Translations under genes and position numbers: made by a program
Notes under the pieces: model-generated
What the model was told of the DNA's origin: nothing
The model's database searches: none
The model's input: the letters and a program-made list of their open reading frames with translations, nothing else
Shown here: piece by piece, positions 56,594 through 64,000 of the stretch
Numbering within the stretch: position 1 is the stretch's first letter
How the letters are laid out: the number at the start of each line of letters is the position of its first letter
Origin: DATFQE01 sp963739085
Lineage (GTDB): Bacteria > Actinomycetota > Thermoleophilia > Gaiellales > Gaiellaceae
Direction: 5' to 3'
Assembly (NCBI GenBank): GCA_963739085.1
Contig: CAVTZA010000012.1
Span: 186,001 to 250,000 of the forward strand
DNA length: 64,000 bases

Positions 56594-57428
56594 GCCATTC
56601 GAGCCCCCGTTCGGTCCACGTCTCGCGCTCGGGGTCGAAGTGCCCCTGCACGGCGCGCGCATAGGGAGCCGACACGCGTTGCGCGTACGCGGCGAACCCC
56701 TCGTCGCCGATCGGCGTCCAGTCCTCGCGGTAGGGGACGAGGAGGTGGTCGCGCGAGACCTTGCCGGCCGAGAGCAGGAACGCGAGCCCGATTCCCTGGG
56801 AGACCTCGAGCAGCGACCGGTTCTCGAGCATCGCCTCCGCTCGCAGGCCGCTGTACAGCTTCGCGAGCTCGTCGGGGCTCGGGATGTCGCCCGCGTGGTC
56901 GCGCAGCTCGTTCACCGACCTGCGCAGCTCCTCGAGCTCCACCGGCGGGATGTCGATGAGGCGGGCGGCCGTCCCAGAACTGCCCTCGAACGCGCCGAGC
57001 AGGTCGTCGACCGAGTCGAACTCGGCCTCGGGACTGATGACCTCCGCGTCCTTGAGCTCGCTCGTCAGCGCCTCGAGGTAGACGCGCGAACCGTGAGCGA
57101 CGTCGCTCGCTGCGGCCAGAAGCCACAACGGCGAGAACCCGAACGCCGCGATCGAGCCCAGCTCGACTACGTTGCCGGCGCCCTTGCGGATCGCGAGCTG
57201 CCGCGCGTCCGGCGCGTCCGGCTCGTCCGGCGGCGAGGCCGGCTCGACGGCGCCGACGAGCTCGATCGAGATCCGCAGGAGGTTCTTCGCGCTCGCCTCG
57301 TAGAGGCGCGAGCGCCGGACGAACCGCGGCAGCACGACCTGCGCTGACTCGTGGACGAGGCCGGCGACTCCGCCCACGAGCGAGCGGACGAGACGCTCGG
57401 GAAGCGAGACGAGGAAGCTCGGCCGCAC
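56505..57428 (-). CDS. Conserved hypothetical protein divergent from lysA
   Basis: 307 residues from GTG 57428 (VRPSFLVSLPERLVRSLVGGVAGLVHESAQVVLPRFVRRSRLYEA). Mixed, mainly helical; SIAAFGFSPLWLLAAASDVAHG is a possible membrane-associated segment. Other stretches: LIDIPPVELEELRRSVNELRDHAGDIPSPDELAKLY. No family recognised with confidence. It is coding by its codon use and its symmetric, start-proximal promoter shared with lysA; the 3' end overlaps the MFS gene. Confidence 0.75.
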   Translation of the reverse strand: MRPSFLVSLPERLVRSLVGGVAGLVHESAQVVLPRFVRRSRLYEASAKNLLRISIELVGAVEPASPPDEPDAPDARQLAIRKGAGNVVELGSIAAFGFSPLWLLAAASDVAHGSRVYLEALTSELKDAEVISPEAEFDSVDDLLGAFEGSSGTAARLIDIPPVELEELRRSVNELRDHAGDIPSPDELAKLYSGLRAEAMLENRSLLEVSQGIGLAFLLSAGKVSRDHLLVPYREDWTPIGDEGFAAYAQRVSAPYARAVQGHFDPERETWTERGLEWLTAAGRRFASRPAVRRRLPRLPRRSERAP

Positions 57429-57434
57429 GTTCGC

Positions 57435-57444
57435 ACCGTACCCT
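57435..57444. promoter_or_regulatory. Symmetric bidirectional promoter (lysA and divergent gene)
   Basis: ACCGTACCCT (form AnnnTAnnnT). Plus strand: TACCCT, six bases, lysA ATG. Minus strand: TACGGT, six bases, GTG 57428. The whole intergenic region is 22 bp, so both mRNAs should be leaderless and share the central TA. Confidence 0.65.
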
Positions 57445-57450
57445 CCAGGG

Positions 57451-58713
57451 ATGCTCGAGCTCCTTCCCGACACGGCGGCGGTCGAGGACGGCGAGCTCGC
57501 GATCGGCGGGATCGGCTGCGGCGCGCTCGCCGAGGAGCACGGCACGCCGCTGTTCGTCTATTGCGAGGCGACGTTGAAGGCCCGGGCGCAGGCGTACCGC
57601 CGTGCAGCGCCAGGCGCGCTGGTCGCCTACGGGTCGAAGGCATTTCCGAACCTCGCGCTGCTCCGCCTCTTCGCGGAGGAAGGGCTCGGCGCGGACGTCT
57701 CGACGCTCGGCGAGCTGACGCTCGCGCTCCGGGCCGGGCTTCCCGGCGAGAAGCTGATCGTCCACGGCAACAACAAGAGCGACGAGGAGCTGCGCGCCGC
57801 CGCCGAGGCGGACGCCGCGCTCGTCGTGCTCGACGCGCTCGACGAGCCCGAGCGGGCCGCCGAAGCCGGACTGCGTCGCGTCCTCGTCCGCGTGACGTCC
57901 GGGATCGAGGCGGACACGCACGATGCGATCAGGACCGGCCACCACGGCTCGAAGTTCGGCCTGCCGCCGAGTGCGGCGCTGAAGGCGATCGCGGCGGGGC
58001 GGGAGGCGGGCCTCGACGTCGCCGGCCTGCACGTCCACGTCGGCTCGCAGCTCCTGGACGCGACCGCCGCGGGGATGACCGTGGACTGGCTCGCCGGCTT
58101 CGCGGCCGCGTGCCGCTCCGAGCTCGACTGGACACCGGCGGTGGTCGACCTCGGCGGCGGCCTCGGAGTCCGCCACGTCCCGGGCGAGGAGGCTCCGACC
58201 GTCGAGGAGTTCGTCACCGAGCTGCTCGCGCGCCTCGAGCGGGGCTTCGCGCTGCACGACCTGCCGCGGCCCGACCTCGTGCTCGAGCCGGGGCGCTCGC
58301 TCGTCGGGCGCGCCGGCGTCGCCCTCTACCGCGTCGGCGTGGTCAAGGACGCGAGCGAGACCGCCCACATCGTGGCGGTCGACGGCGGCATGTCCGACAA
58401 CCCGCGGCCGATGCTCTACGGCGCGCGCTACACCGCGCTGCTGGCGAACCGCGCCGACGAGGCGCCGGCGCGCGCGTTCACGGTGACCGGCAAGCACTGC
58501 GAGGAGGAGGTGCTCATCGGCCGGGTCGAGCTGCCCGAGCCGCGGCGCGGCGACCTGCTCGCGGTGCCGGCGAGCGGCGCGTACACGCTCGCGATGAGCT
58601 CGAACTACAACGCCGTGCCGCGACCGGCGGCGGTGCTCGTGGCGGACGGCAAGGCGCAGGTGATCCGCAGGCGCGAGACGCTCGCCGACGTGCTCGGCTT
58701 CGAGGCCGGCTGA
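57451..58713 (+). CDS. lysA: Diaminopimelate decarboxylase
   Basis: 420 residues, normal length. PLP lysine K63 in VAYGSKAFPNLALLRL, then HGNNKSDEEL, SKFGL, GLHVHVGSQLLD, VDLGGGLGV, LEPGRSLVG, and KHCEEEVLIGRVELPEPRRGD near the active-site Cys, all LysA features. It makes L-lysine from meso-diaminopimelate, the last step of the pathway. No other lys gene is adjacent. Confidence 0.96.
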   Translation: MLELLPDTAAVEDGELAIGGIGCGALAEEHGTPLFVYCEATLKARAQAYRRAAPGALVAYGSKAFPNLALLRLFAEEGLGADVSTLGELTLALRAGLPGEKLIVHGNNKSDEELRAAAEADAALVVLDALDEPERAAEAGLRRVLVRVTSGIEADTHDAIRTGHHGSKFGLPPSAALKAIAAGREAGLDVAGLHVHVGSQLLDATAAGMTVDWLAGFAAACRSELDWTPAVVDLGGGLGVRHVPGEEAPTVEEFVTELLARLERGFALHDLPRPDLVLEPGRSLVGRAGVALYRVGVVKDASETAHIVAVDGGMSDNPRPMLYGARYTALLANRADEAPARAFTVTGKHCEEEVLIGRVELPEPRRGDLLAVPASGAYTLAMSSNYNAVPRPAAVLVADGKAQVIRRRETLADVLGFEAG

Positions 58714-58951
58714 GGCAGAAAGCTGGAACCGGATGCCGCGCAGTGGGGTCCTCGGATCCCAGCTGCACCGCACCGAGTCACCGGAGACCGCAACCCCCGA
58801 ATCGAGCGGCGTGTCCGAAGCGTGAGACGTCCGCAGTTCGCCTCGGCTTCGTCCGCCGTGCCCGACCGGTCCCGGGTCGTTCGGGCGGCATCCAGTTCCA
58901 GGACACAGGGTGGCTTGCGCGAGGGCGCGCCGTCTGACGCAAATGGGTCAC
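58714..58951. other. Intergenic region between convergent lysA and fbiC
   Basis: 238 bases with no convincing gene or terminator. A stretch at 58809-58829 (GTGTCCGAAGCGTGAGAC) is weakly similar to the recurrent intergenic motif but breaks the consensus. Confidence 0.4.
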
Positions 58952-61318
58952 CTACGCGGGGTCGACGGTGGGCTCGGCCGCGATCAGCCCGGGCCTGATC
59001 AGCCGAGGCGGCGCCCTCAGGCCCGCGTCGTTCACGCTCGGGTTGCTGGGCTCGACGAGCGGCGGCGCCCCGAACGAACGGGCGACCTGCTCGGCCGGCG
59101 GCTCCCCGTAGAGCGTCGAGCGCTGCCTGGGCACCCGGCCCAGCTCGCGGATCGTCGACTCGAGCACCTCGGGCGGCGCCTCCTGGCCGTGTGCCGCGCC
59201 GGCCGCACGCGAGATCGACTCGTTCATGAGCGTGCCGCCGAGGTCGTTCGCTCCGGCCCGTAGTGCGGCCTGGGCGCCGTCGAGCCCGAGCTTCACCCAG
59301 GACGCCTGCACGTTCGTGATCCACGGGTGCAGGCCGAGCCGCCCGACCGCGTGGATCAGCAGCGCCTCGCGGAAGGTCGGGCCGGGCCGGGCGCGCCCGC
59401 GCAGGTAGATCGGCGCCTCCATATGGACGAACGGCAGCGGCACGAACTCGGTGAAGCCCGCGCTCCGCCGCTGCTGGTCGCGCAGCTCGATCAGGTGGCG
59501 GGCCCAGGAGCGCGGCCCGTCGACGTGTCCGAACATGACGGTCGTCGTCGAGCGGAGGCCGACCCGATGCGCCGCGTCGTGGACGGACAGCCACTGCCTG
59601 GTTGTGACCTTGTCCGGGCAGATGACCGCGCGCACCTCGTCGTCCAGCACCTCTGCCGCCGTGCCCGGGAGCGAGGAGAGCCCGGCTGCACGCAGGCGCT
59701 GGAGATACGGCGTCAGCTCGAGGCCGAGCGTCGCCGCGCCCTGCCAGACCTCGAGCGCGGAGAAGGCATGCACGTGAATCCCGGGGACGGCTGCCTTCAC
59801 CGCCTCGCAGATCTCGACGTACGTGTCGCCGGTGAACGCCGGATGGATGCCTCCCTGCAGGCAGATCTCCACCGCGCCGCGCTCCCAGGCCTCCTCGGCC
59901 CGGCGGGCGATCTCCTCGACCGGGACGAGGTACGGCCGGCCGCGGAGGTTCTCGGCCAGCTTCCCCTTCGAGAAGGCGCAGAAGCCGCACCGGAAGTAGC
60001 AGACGTTCGTGTAGTTGACGTTCCGCGTGACGACGTAGGTGACCTCGTCGCCGCAGACCTCGCGGCGGAGCGCGTCGGCGGCCGCGAACACCCGGTGGGC
60101 CTCCTCGCCGCGCGCCGAGAAGAGGCGGACGAGCTCGTCCTCGCCGAGCTCGTCGGAGCTGTCGACCGGAAGCGCGTCTCTCGGCACGAACGGCACCGGG
60201 ACCGTGGCGCCGGCCGACCAGCGGTCGTTCCGGCCCAGGCCGTCGGCGTCCGCGCGGTGGAGGGCCGCGGTGACGAGCGGAGGATCGAGCCAGGCGCTGT
60301 CGAGGTACTCGGGGTAGACCGCCAGGCGGGGCGCCAGCTCGAAGCCGGCCGCACGCGTCGCGCGCTCGAGGCGCTGGACCTCGGGCCACGGCGCCTCCGG
60401 GTTGACGTGGTCGATCGTGACGGGCGAGATCCCGCCCCAGTCGTCGATCCCGGCCTCGAGCAGCCGCGGGAAGGCGTCGTAGCTGAGGTTCGGCGGCGCC
60501 TGGACGTGCACGTCAGCGGGCAGCACGAGCCGCGCGGCGGCGGCCGACCAGAGCAGCTCGTCCACCGAGGGCTCGGGCGCGTCGGCCATGCGCGTCCCCT
60601 CCTTCGCGCGGAAGTTCTGGACGATCACCTCCTGGACGTGGCCGTGGCGCTCGTGCAGCTCGCGGATGGCGAGCAGCGCCTCGATGCGCTCGGCCCTCGT
60701 CTCGCCGATCCCGATCAAGATCCCGGTCGTGAACGGCACGCGCTCTAGCCCGGCGGCGTCGATCGTGGCCAGGCGCGCGGCCGGAAGCTTGTCCGGCGAG
60801 CCGAAGTGCGGGCCGCCTCGGCGCGAGAGCCGCTCGGCCGCGGTCTCGAGCATCATCCCCTGGGAGACGCTGACCGTGCGCAGCTCCGCGAGATCGGCAC
60901 GGGTCATGACGCCCGGGTTGAGGTGGGGAAGCAGCCCGGTCTCCTCCAGCACCAGCCTCGCGCAGCGGGCGAGGTACTCGAGCGTCGTCTCGCAGCCGAG
61001 CCCGGCCAGCTCCTCGCGGGCCGCGCGATAGCGGAGCTCGGGCTTGTCGCCGAGCGTGAACAGGGCCTCGTGGCAGCCCGCCTCCGCTCCCGCCCGCGCG
61101 ATCTCGAGCACCTCGTCCTCGCGCAGGTACGCCTGCTCGCCCCGCCGGGGCGGGCGCGCGAACGTGCAGTAGTGGCAGACGTCGCGGCAGAGCTTCGTCA
61201 GCGGGATGAAGACCTTCGGCGAGTACGTGATCACGCGGCTCGTGCGAAGCTCGCGCGCCGCCGCGCAGACCTCCTTCACCGGGCTCTCCACGAGGGCGAG
61301 GGCATCCCGCCTGCGCAT
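58952..61318 (-). CDS. fbiC: FO synthase, fused CofG-CofH (FbiC)
   Basis: 788 residues, two radical-SAM halves. The CofG half has CRDVCHYC (44-51) and DAAGLERVPFTTGILIGIGET; the CofH half has CYFRCGFC near residue 455, then GAVEICLQGGIHPAFTGDTYV and LNESIS-like LMNESISRAAGA. Together they build the 5-deazaflavin FO of coenzyme F420 from tyrosine and a flavin precursor. The fused form is typical of Actinobacteria; cofG and cofH are separate in most archaea. ATG start with TAGGCT 6 bases upstream. Confidence 0.96.
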   Translation of the reverse strand: MRRRDALALVESPVKEVCAAARELRTSRVITYSPKVFIPLTKLCRDVCHYCTFARPPRRGEQAYLREDEVLEIARAGAEAGCHEALFTLGDKPELRYRAAREELAGLGCETTLEYLARCARLVLEETGLLPHLNPGVMTRADLAELRTVSVSQGMMLETAAERLSRRGGPHFGSPDKLPAARLATIDAAGLERVPFTTGILIGIGETRAERIEALLAIRELHERHGHVQEVIVQNFRAKEGTRMADAPEPSVDELLWSAAAARLVLPADVHVQAPPNLSYDAFPRLLEAGIDDWGGISPVTIDHVNPEAPWPEVQRLERATRAAGFELAPRLAVYPEYLDSAWLDPPLVTAALHRADADGLGRNDRWSAGATVPVPFVPRDALPVDSSDELGEDELVRLFSARGEEAHRVFAAADALRREVCGDEVTYVVTRNVNYTNVCYFRCGFCAFSKGKLAENLRGRPYLVPVEEIARRAEEAWERGAVEICLQGGIHPAFTGDTYVEICEAVKAAVPGIHVHAFSALEVWQGAATLGLELTPYLQRLRAAGLSSLPGTAAEVLDDEVRAVICPDKVTTRQWLSVHDAAHRVGLRSTTTVMFGHVDGPRSWARHLIELRDQQRRSAGFTEFVPLPFVHMEAPIYLRGRARPGPTFREALLIHAVGRLGLHPWITNVQASWVKLGLDGAQAALRAGANDLGGTLMNESISRAAGAAHGQEAPPEVLESTIRELGRVPRQRSTLYGEPPAEQVARSFGAPPLVEPSNPSVNDAGLRAPPRLIRPGLIAAEPTVDPA

Positions 61319-61324
61319 GGCGGG

Positions 61325-61330
61325 AGCCTA
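61325..61330 (-). promoter_or_regulatory. -10 box of fbiC (leaderless)
   Basis: TAGGCT on the minus strand, 6 bases before the fbiC ATG; no Shine-Dalgarno. Confidence 0.45.
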
Positions 61331-61408
61331 TATCCGGGCTACTCGGTGGTCGTCAGGACCGCGTCGATCCCGCTCGCGCCTGTGGACGATTCGTCACTGT
61401 TTCTCGAC

Positions 61409-61421
61409 GGTGCCTGGCACC
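61409..61421. repeat. Short palindrome GGTGCCTGGCACC
   Basis: GGTGCC-T-GGCACC, in the 178-base gap between the sulfatase stop and fbiC. Same design as the 821/17377 palindromes (GC arms around one base) but different sequence. Could be a REP-like element or the 3' hairpin of the sulfatase mRNA. Confidence 0.5.
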
Positions 61422-61496
61422 GGGGAACGCCGGGGCCACGCGAAACGCCCGGCCAAGAAGCCACGTCTGTGGTGGAAGGATCGCGGCGCCGGCGCG

Positions 61497-63182
61497 CTAG
61501 GGACAGGCTCGGACGCGCTTGTCCAGGGTGGCCGTGCGCGAGTCTTTCAGGAACGCGACCGTGCGCACCAGCGTGGTCGAGCGGAGGAAGCGGAGCGGGA
61601 TCGGCTTCGCGAACGGCGGACGCGCATCCCGCGCGATCCGGCGCGAGCCTGCGTAGAACGAGGCGCGCGCGACCCTGCCCGCACCGCCGCCCAGACGGAC
61701 GAGCACCGGCCCGCGCGCGCAGACCCGCCCGCGCGCGTGGCCGCGCTTGTACTTCACGGCAACCGTGAGCCCCGCGCCCTGGCGGCACGAGCCGGCGGCG
61801 CACACGCGGAGCTTCGCCAGCCGGGCGGCGAGCTCGGCCTTGAGCGGCGCGTGGGCCGCGCTCGCGTGGAGGCTCGTGAGCTCGTTCGGGTCGACGGCGA
61901 GGTCGTAGAGCTCCTGCTCCTTCGACGAGTGCTCGACGTAGACGTACCGCGGTGAGCGCAGTGCGCTGTAGGAGGGCGTCTCGAGCAGGATGTCGCGCGC
62001 GGAGAAGAGCAGGCCGTCACGCGCGAACGGCTGGAGCGGGCGGCCGTCCATCGCGCGGCCCGGCGTGGCCCCCGTCGCCGACACGATCGTGGGCGCGAGG
62101 TCGATGTTCGCCACGAGCTGCGTGCGCACGACGCCGGCCGGGATCCCCGGGCCGCGCAGGATCAGCGGCACCCGGGTCGACGGCTCGTAGTGCAGCACCT
62201 TGCCGGTCTGCACACGGTGCTCGCCGTGGAAGAAGCCGTTGTCGGACGTGAAGACGATCAGGGTGCGGTCGAGCACCCCCGCCGTGCGCAGCGCGGCGAC
62301 GAGCTCGCCGACGCCCTCGTCGATCGCGAGCAGCGACTCCAGGCGCTGGCGGTACTCCTCCGTGATCGCGGCCACCCGGTTCGGCCCGATCAGCGCGCGG
62401 TTGCGGATGCCGGCGGGCTTGTCGGAGACGTCGGCCTCGTTGAACGCCGGCGTGATCGGCAGCGGCTCGGCGGCGAAGCGGTTCCGGTGCCGCGGCGCCG
62501 GCACGGGCGTGGCGAGGTTGGCGGGGTCGTCCGACTCGCGCGGCCCGCCGCTGTGCGGCCCGAGATAGGCGAGGTTGAGGAAGAACGGGCCGGAAGGAGC
62601 CAGCCGGCGCACGGCGTCGACGGCCTTCCTCGTATAGACGTCCGCCTGGTACGAGGCCTGGTCGGCGCCGTATTTCACGGTCTTGCCGTTCTCGTTGAGC
62701 GTGTAGTTGTAGTACTGGTAGGTCGAAGGGTCGACCGAGCCGTACCACTCCGTCCAGCCCGGCGGGATCTCCGTCGCCGAGCGCTGCCCGTAGCCGTTCA
62801 GGTACTTGCCGATGTGGACGGTGCGGTACCCCGCGCGCTGCAGCCAGACCGGGAGCGTGTTCGAGTGGTCGAGCTTCACGTAGCCGCCGGTCGGCGGCGC
62901 GTTGCCCATCACGGTGTGGTTGTGCGCGTACTGGCCGGTCAGGAACGTCGACCGCGAGGGGCAGCAGAGCGGGAACGACACGAAGTTGTTCGCGAAGGTC
63001 GCGCCCTCGGCGCCGAGCAGGGTGCGGACGTTGCCCATCACGCGGAGCGACTCGACCGTCTGGTCGTCGGTCATGACCACGACGACGTTCGGGCGGAGAG
63101 GGCTCTGGGCCGGTCCGGCGCCGGCGGAGCCCGCGATTCCGGCTCCGATGACGACGGCGAGCAGGAGGGCCGCTCCTCTCAC
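61497..63182 (-). CDS. Secreted sulfatase
   Basis: 561 residues from GTG 63182. Signal peptide MRGAALLLAVVIGAGIAGSAGA, then PNVVVVMTDDQTVESLRVMGN (metal Asp pair 39-40) and the formylglycine motif CCPSRSTFLTGQYAHNH with Cys73 as the residue to be modified. FTSDNGFFHGEHRVQTGK gives the second metal site. The last 130 residues form a beta-rich extension (LTVAVKYKRGHARGRVCARGPVLVRL). It should hydrolyse an extracellular sulfate ester, glycan-type by similarity (N-acetylglucosamine-6-sulfatase-like); the C-terminal part is unusual. Confidence 0.93.
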   Translation of the reverse strand: MRGAALLLAVVIGAGIAGSAGAGPAQSPLRPNVVVVMTDDQTVESLRVMGNVRTLLGAEGATFANNFVSFPLCCPSRSTFLTGQYAHNHTVMGNAPPTGGYVKLDHSNTLPVWLQRAGYRTVHIGKYLNGYGQRSATEIPPGWTEWYGSVDPSTYQYYNYTLNENGKTVKYGADQASYQADVYTRKAVDAVRRLAPSGPFFLNLAYLGPHSGGPRESDDPANLATPVPAPRHRNRFAAEPLPITPAFNEADVSDKPAGIRNRALIGPNRVAAITEEYRQRLESLLAIDEGVGELVAALRTAGVLDRTLIVFTSDNGFFHGEHRVQTGKVLHYEPSTRVPLILRGPGIPAGVVRTQLVANIDLAPTIVSATGATPGRAMDGRPLQPFARDGLLFSARDILLETPSYSALRSPRYVYVEHSSKEQELYDLAVDPNELTSLHASAAHAPLKAELAARLAKLRVCAAGSCRQGAGLTVAVKYKRGHARGRVCARGPVLVRLGGGAGRVARASFYAGSRRIARDARPPFAKPIPLRFLRSTTLVRTVAFLKDSRTATLDKRVRACP

Positions 63183-63189
63183 GCGGCCG

Positions 63190-63195
63190 ACCCTA
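63190..63195 (-). promoter_or_regulatory. -10 box of the sulfatase gene (leaderless)
   Basis: TAGGGT on the minus strand, 7 bases before GTG 63182. Confidence 0.4.
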
Positions 63196-63206
63196 CGAAA
63201 CGAGTG

Positions 63207-64000
63207 TTAGCCGGCTGTTAGGCGGGTGTTCGGATTCATGCCCGCGACCTCGAGCGCGATCTCGGCCGGATCCGTCAGCGGCGCGCGGCAGGCGAAGCGC
63301 TCGCACAGGTAGACGGCGGGACTGCCCTCGACGAGACCCTTGCCCGCGAGCAGCGGCACGTCGTCGGCCGGGCCGAAGGCGACGACGGCCCGCGGATCGA
63401 AGCCGCTCAACGCCGAGCGCGCGGCATCGCTGTCCGCCGGGCCGACGATCGCGAGCTCGCGCGGCGGCGAGAAGTGCAGGTCGAGCGCCGACAGCGCCCA
63501 GCCGAAGGCGAGCGGTACCCGCGGCGCAGCCTTGTGTATGAGCCGGAAGACCGAGACGGCGTGCCGCTCGAACGCGTCGTCGCCGTAGATCCGCGCGAGC
63601 CGCAGCAGGACCCAGGCGAGCATCGAGCTCCCGGACGGAGTCGGCTGGTCCTCGAGGTCCTTGCGGCGCGCCACCAGCTCCTCCCCGGCCGAGAGGAAGA
63701 AGCCGCCGCGCTCCTCGTCGGCGAACAGCTCCACGGCGAGCCGCGCCAGGCGGTTCGCCTCCCGCAGCCAGCGCAGCTCTCCCGTCGCGGCGTGGAGCTC
63801 GAGCAGGCCGTTGGCGACGTCCGCGTAGTCGGGCAGGAAACCGGACGCTCCGGTCCGCCCCTCGCGCCACGTCCGGTAGAGGCGGCCCTCGTCGCCGGAC
63901 ATGGGGCCGAGCAGGAACTCGGCGAGCCGGCGCCCCGCCTCGAGCCAGTCCGAGCGCTCCAGGCGGCGGCCGCCCTCGGCGAGCGCGGCGAGCAGGAGCC
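63207..64000 (-). CDS. YyaL/SPATA20-like protein, C-terminal part (N-terminus beyond window)
   Basis: Open to the window edge; 264 codons are visible, ending TAA at 63209-63207. The visible part is the (alpha/alpha) barrel and tail of the DUF255 thioredoxin-glycosidase-like family: LYRTWREGRTGASGFLPDYADVANGLLELHAATGELRWLREA, RKDLEDQPTPSGSSMLAWVLLRLARIYG, and a final ACRAPLTDPAEI. The N-terminal thioredoxin-like domain would lie upstream of the window. Function in the family is uncertain. Confidence 0.88.
   Translation of the reverse strand, partial: LLLAALAEGGRRLERSDWLEAGRRLAEFLLGPMSGDEGRLYRTWREGRTGASGFLPDYADVANGLLELHAATGELRWLREANRLARLAVELFADEERGGFFLSAGEELVARRKDLEDQPTPSGSSMLAWVLLRLARIYGDDAFERHAVSVFRLIHKAAPRVPLAFGWALSALDLHFSPPRELAIVGPADSDAARSALSGFDPRAVVAFGPADDVPLLAGKGLVEGSPAVYLCERFACRAPLTDPAEIALEVAGMNPNTRLTAG

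Noticed and set aside
58809..58829. Sixth copy of the recurrent intergenic motif
   Set aside because: Conserved core GTGCCG and the spacing to GTGAC are not kept.

Overview
The window is about 64 kb of high-GC bacterial chromosome with no rRNA, IS element, CRISPR array or prophage block. A fused two-domain FbiC (coenzyme F420 synthesis), very high GC in third codon positions, many GTG/TTG starts, and many genes with a TAnnnT -10 box only 6-7 bases before the start codon point to an actinobacterium. Gene content and dispersed GC-rich palindromes suggest a deep-branching class such as Thermoleophilia (Gaiellales/Solirubrobacterales); that placement is an inference, not a measurement.

Layout. 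1-9 kb: a secreted lamin-tail-domain protein (cut by the window edge), polA, and a very large secreted vWA/Cna-B-like repeat adhesin on the minus strand whose reading frame is broken about eight times. 9-16 kb: a frameshifted LarA-like (DUF2088) gene, a complete branched-chain amino acid ABC importer (livK-H-M-G-F) with promoter and intercistronic hairpin, and tRNA-Leu(CAA). 16-24 kb: a phosphofructokinase with PPi-type signature residues, three envelope/secreted genes, a short IGPS-like protein, then deoC with two translationally coupled aldehyde dehydrogenase-family genes. 24-32 kb: a stand-alone phage-tail-tube-like gene and one long overlapping operon phoH-ybeY-dgkA/PAP2-cdd-era followed by a sugar-type ABC importer without ATPase. 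32-43 kb: a PLP decarboxylase, then a housekeeping block read on the minus strand (murJ-lepA-hemW-hrcA-dnaJ-prmA-mtaB-HIT-yqeY) and divergent rpsT. 43-49 kb: comEA-comEC-holA, an ECF sigma factor with its DUF4349 membrane partner. 49-64 kb: leuS behind what looks like a peptide-leader transcription attenuator, a cupin-ureohydrolase fusion, a second PLP decarboxylase, an MFS-cyclic-nucleotide-binding fusion, lysA, fbiC, a secreted sulfatase and the C-terminal part of a YyaL-like protein.

How the parts fit together. Most of the window is translation, envelope and stress housekeeping (LeuRS, tRNA-Leu, Era, YbeY, PrmA, MtaB, LepA, RpsT, DnaJ/HrcA, MurJ), with nutrient uptake (branched-chain amino acids, sugars), lysine/F420 biosynthesis and a deoxyribose-phosphate to acyl route. 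The most unusual items are regulatory: a leuS leader encoding a seven-residue peptide with tandem Leu codons upstream of an intrinsic terminator; a 22-bp intergenic region in which overlapping, symmetric -10 boxes serve two divergent apparently leaderless genes (lysA and its neighbour); and a motif of about 19 bases that recurs five times between genes. Several non-core genes (adhesin, LarA-like, comEC, DUF4349) carry frame breaks while the core genes are intact; the sequence alone cannot separate decay from assembly error.
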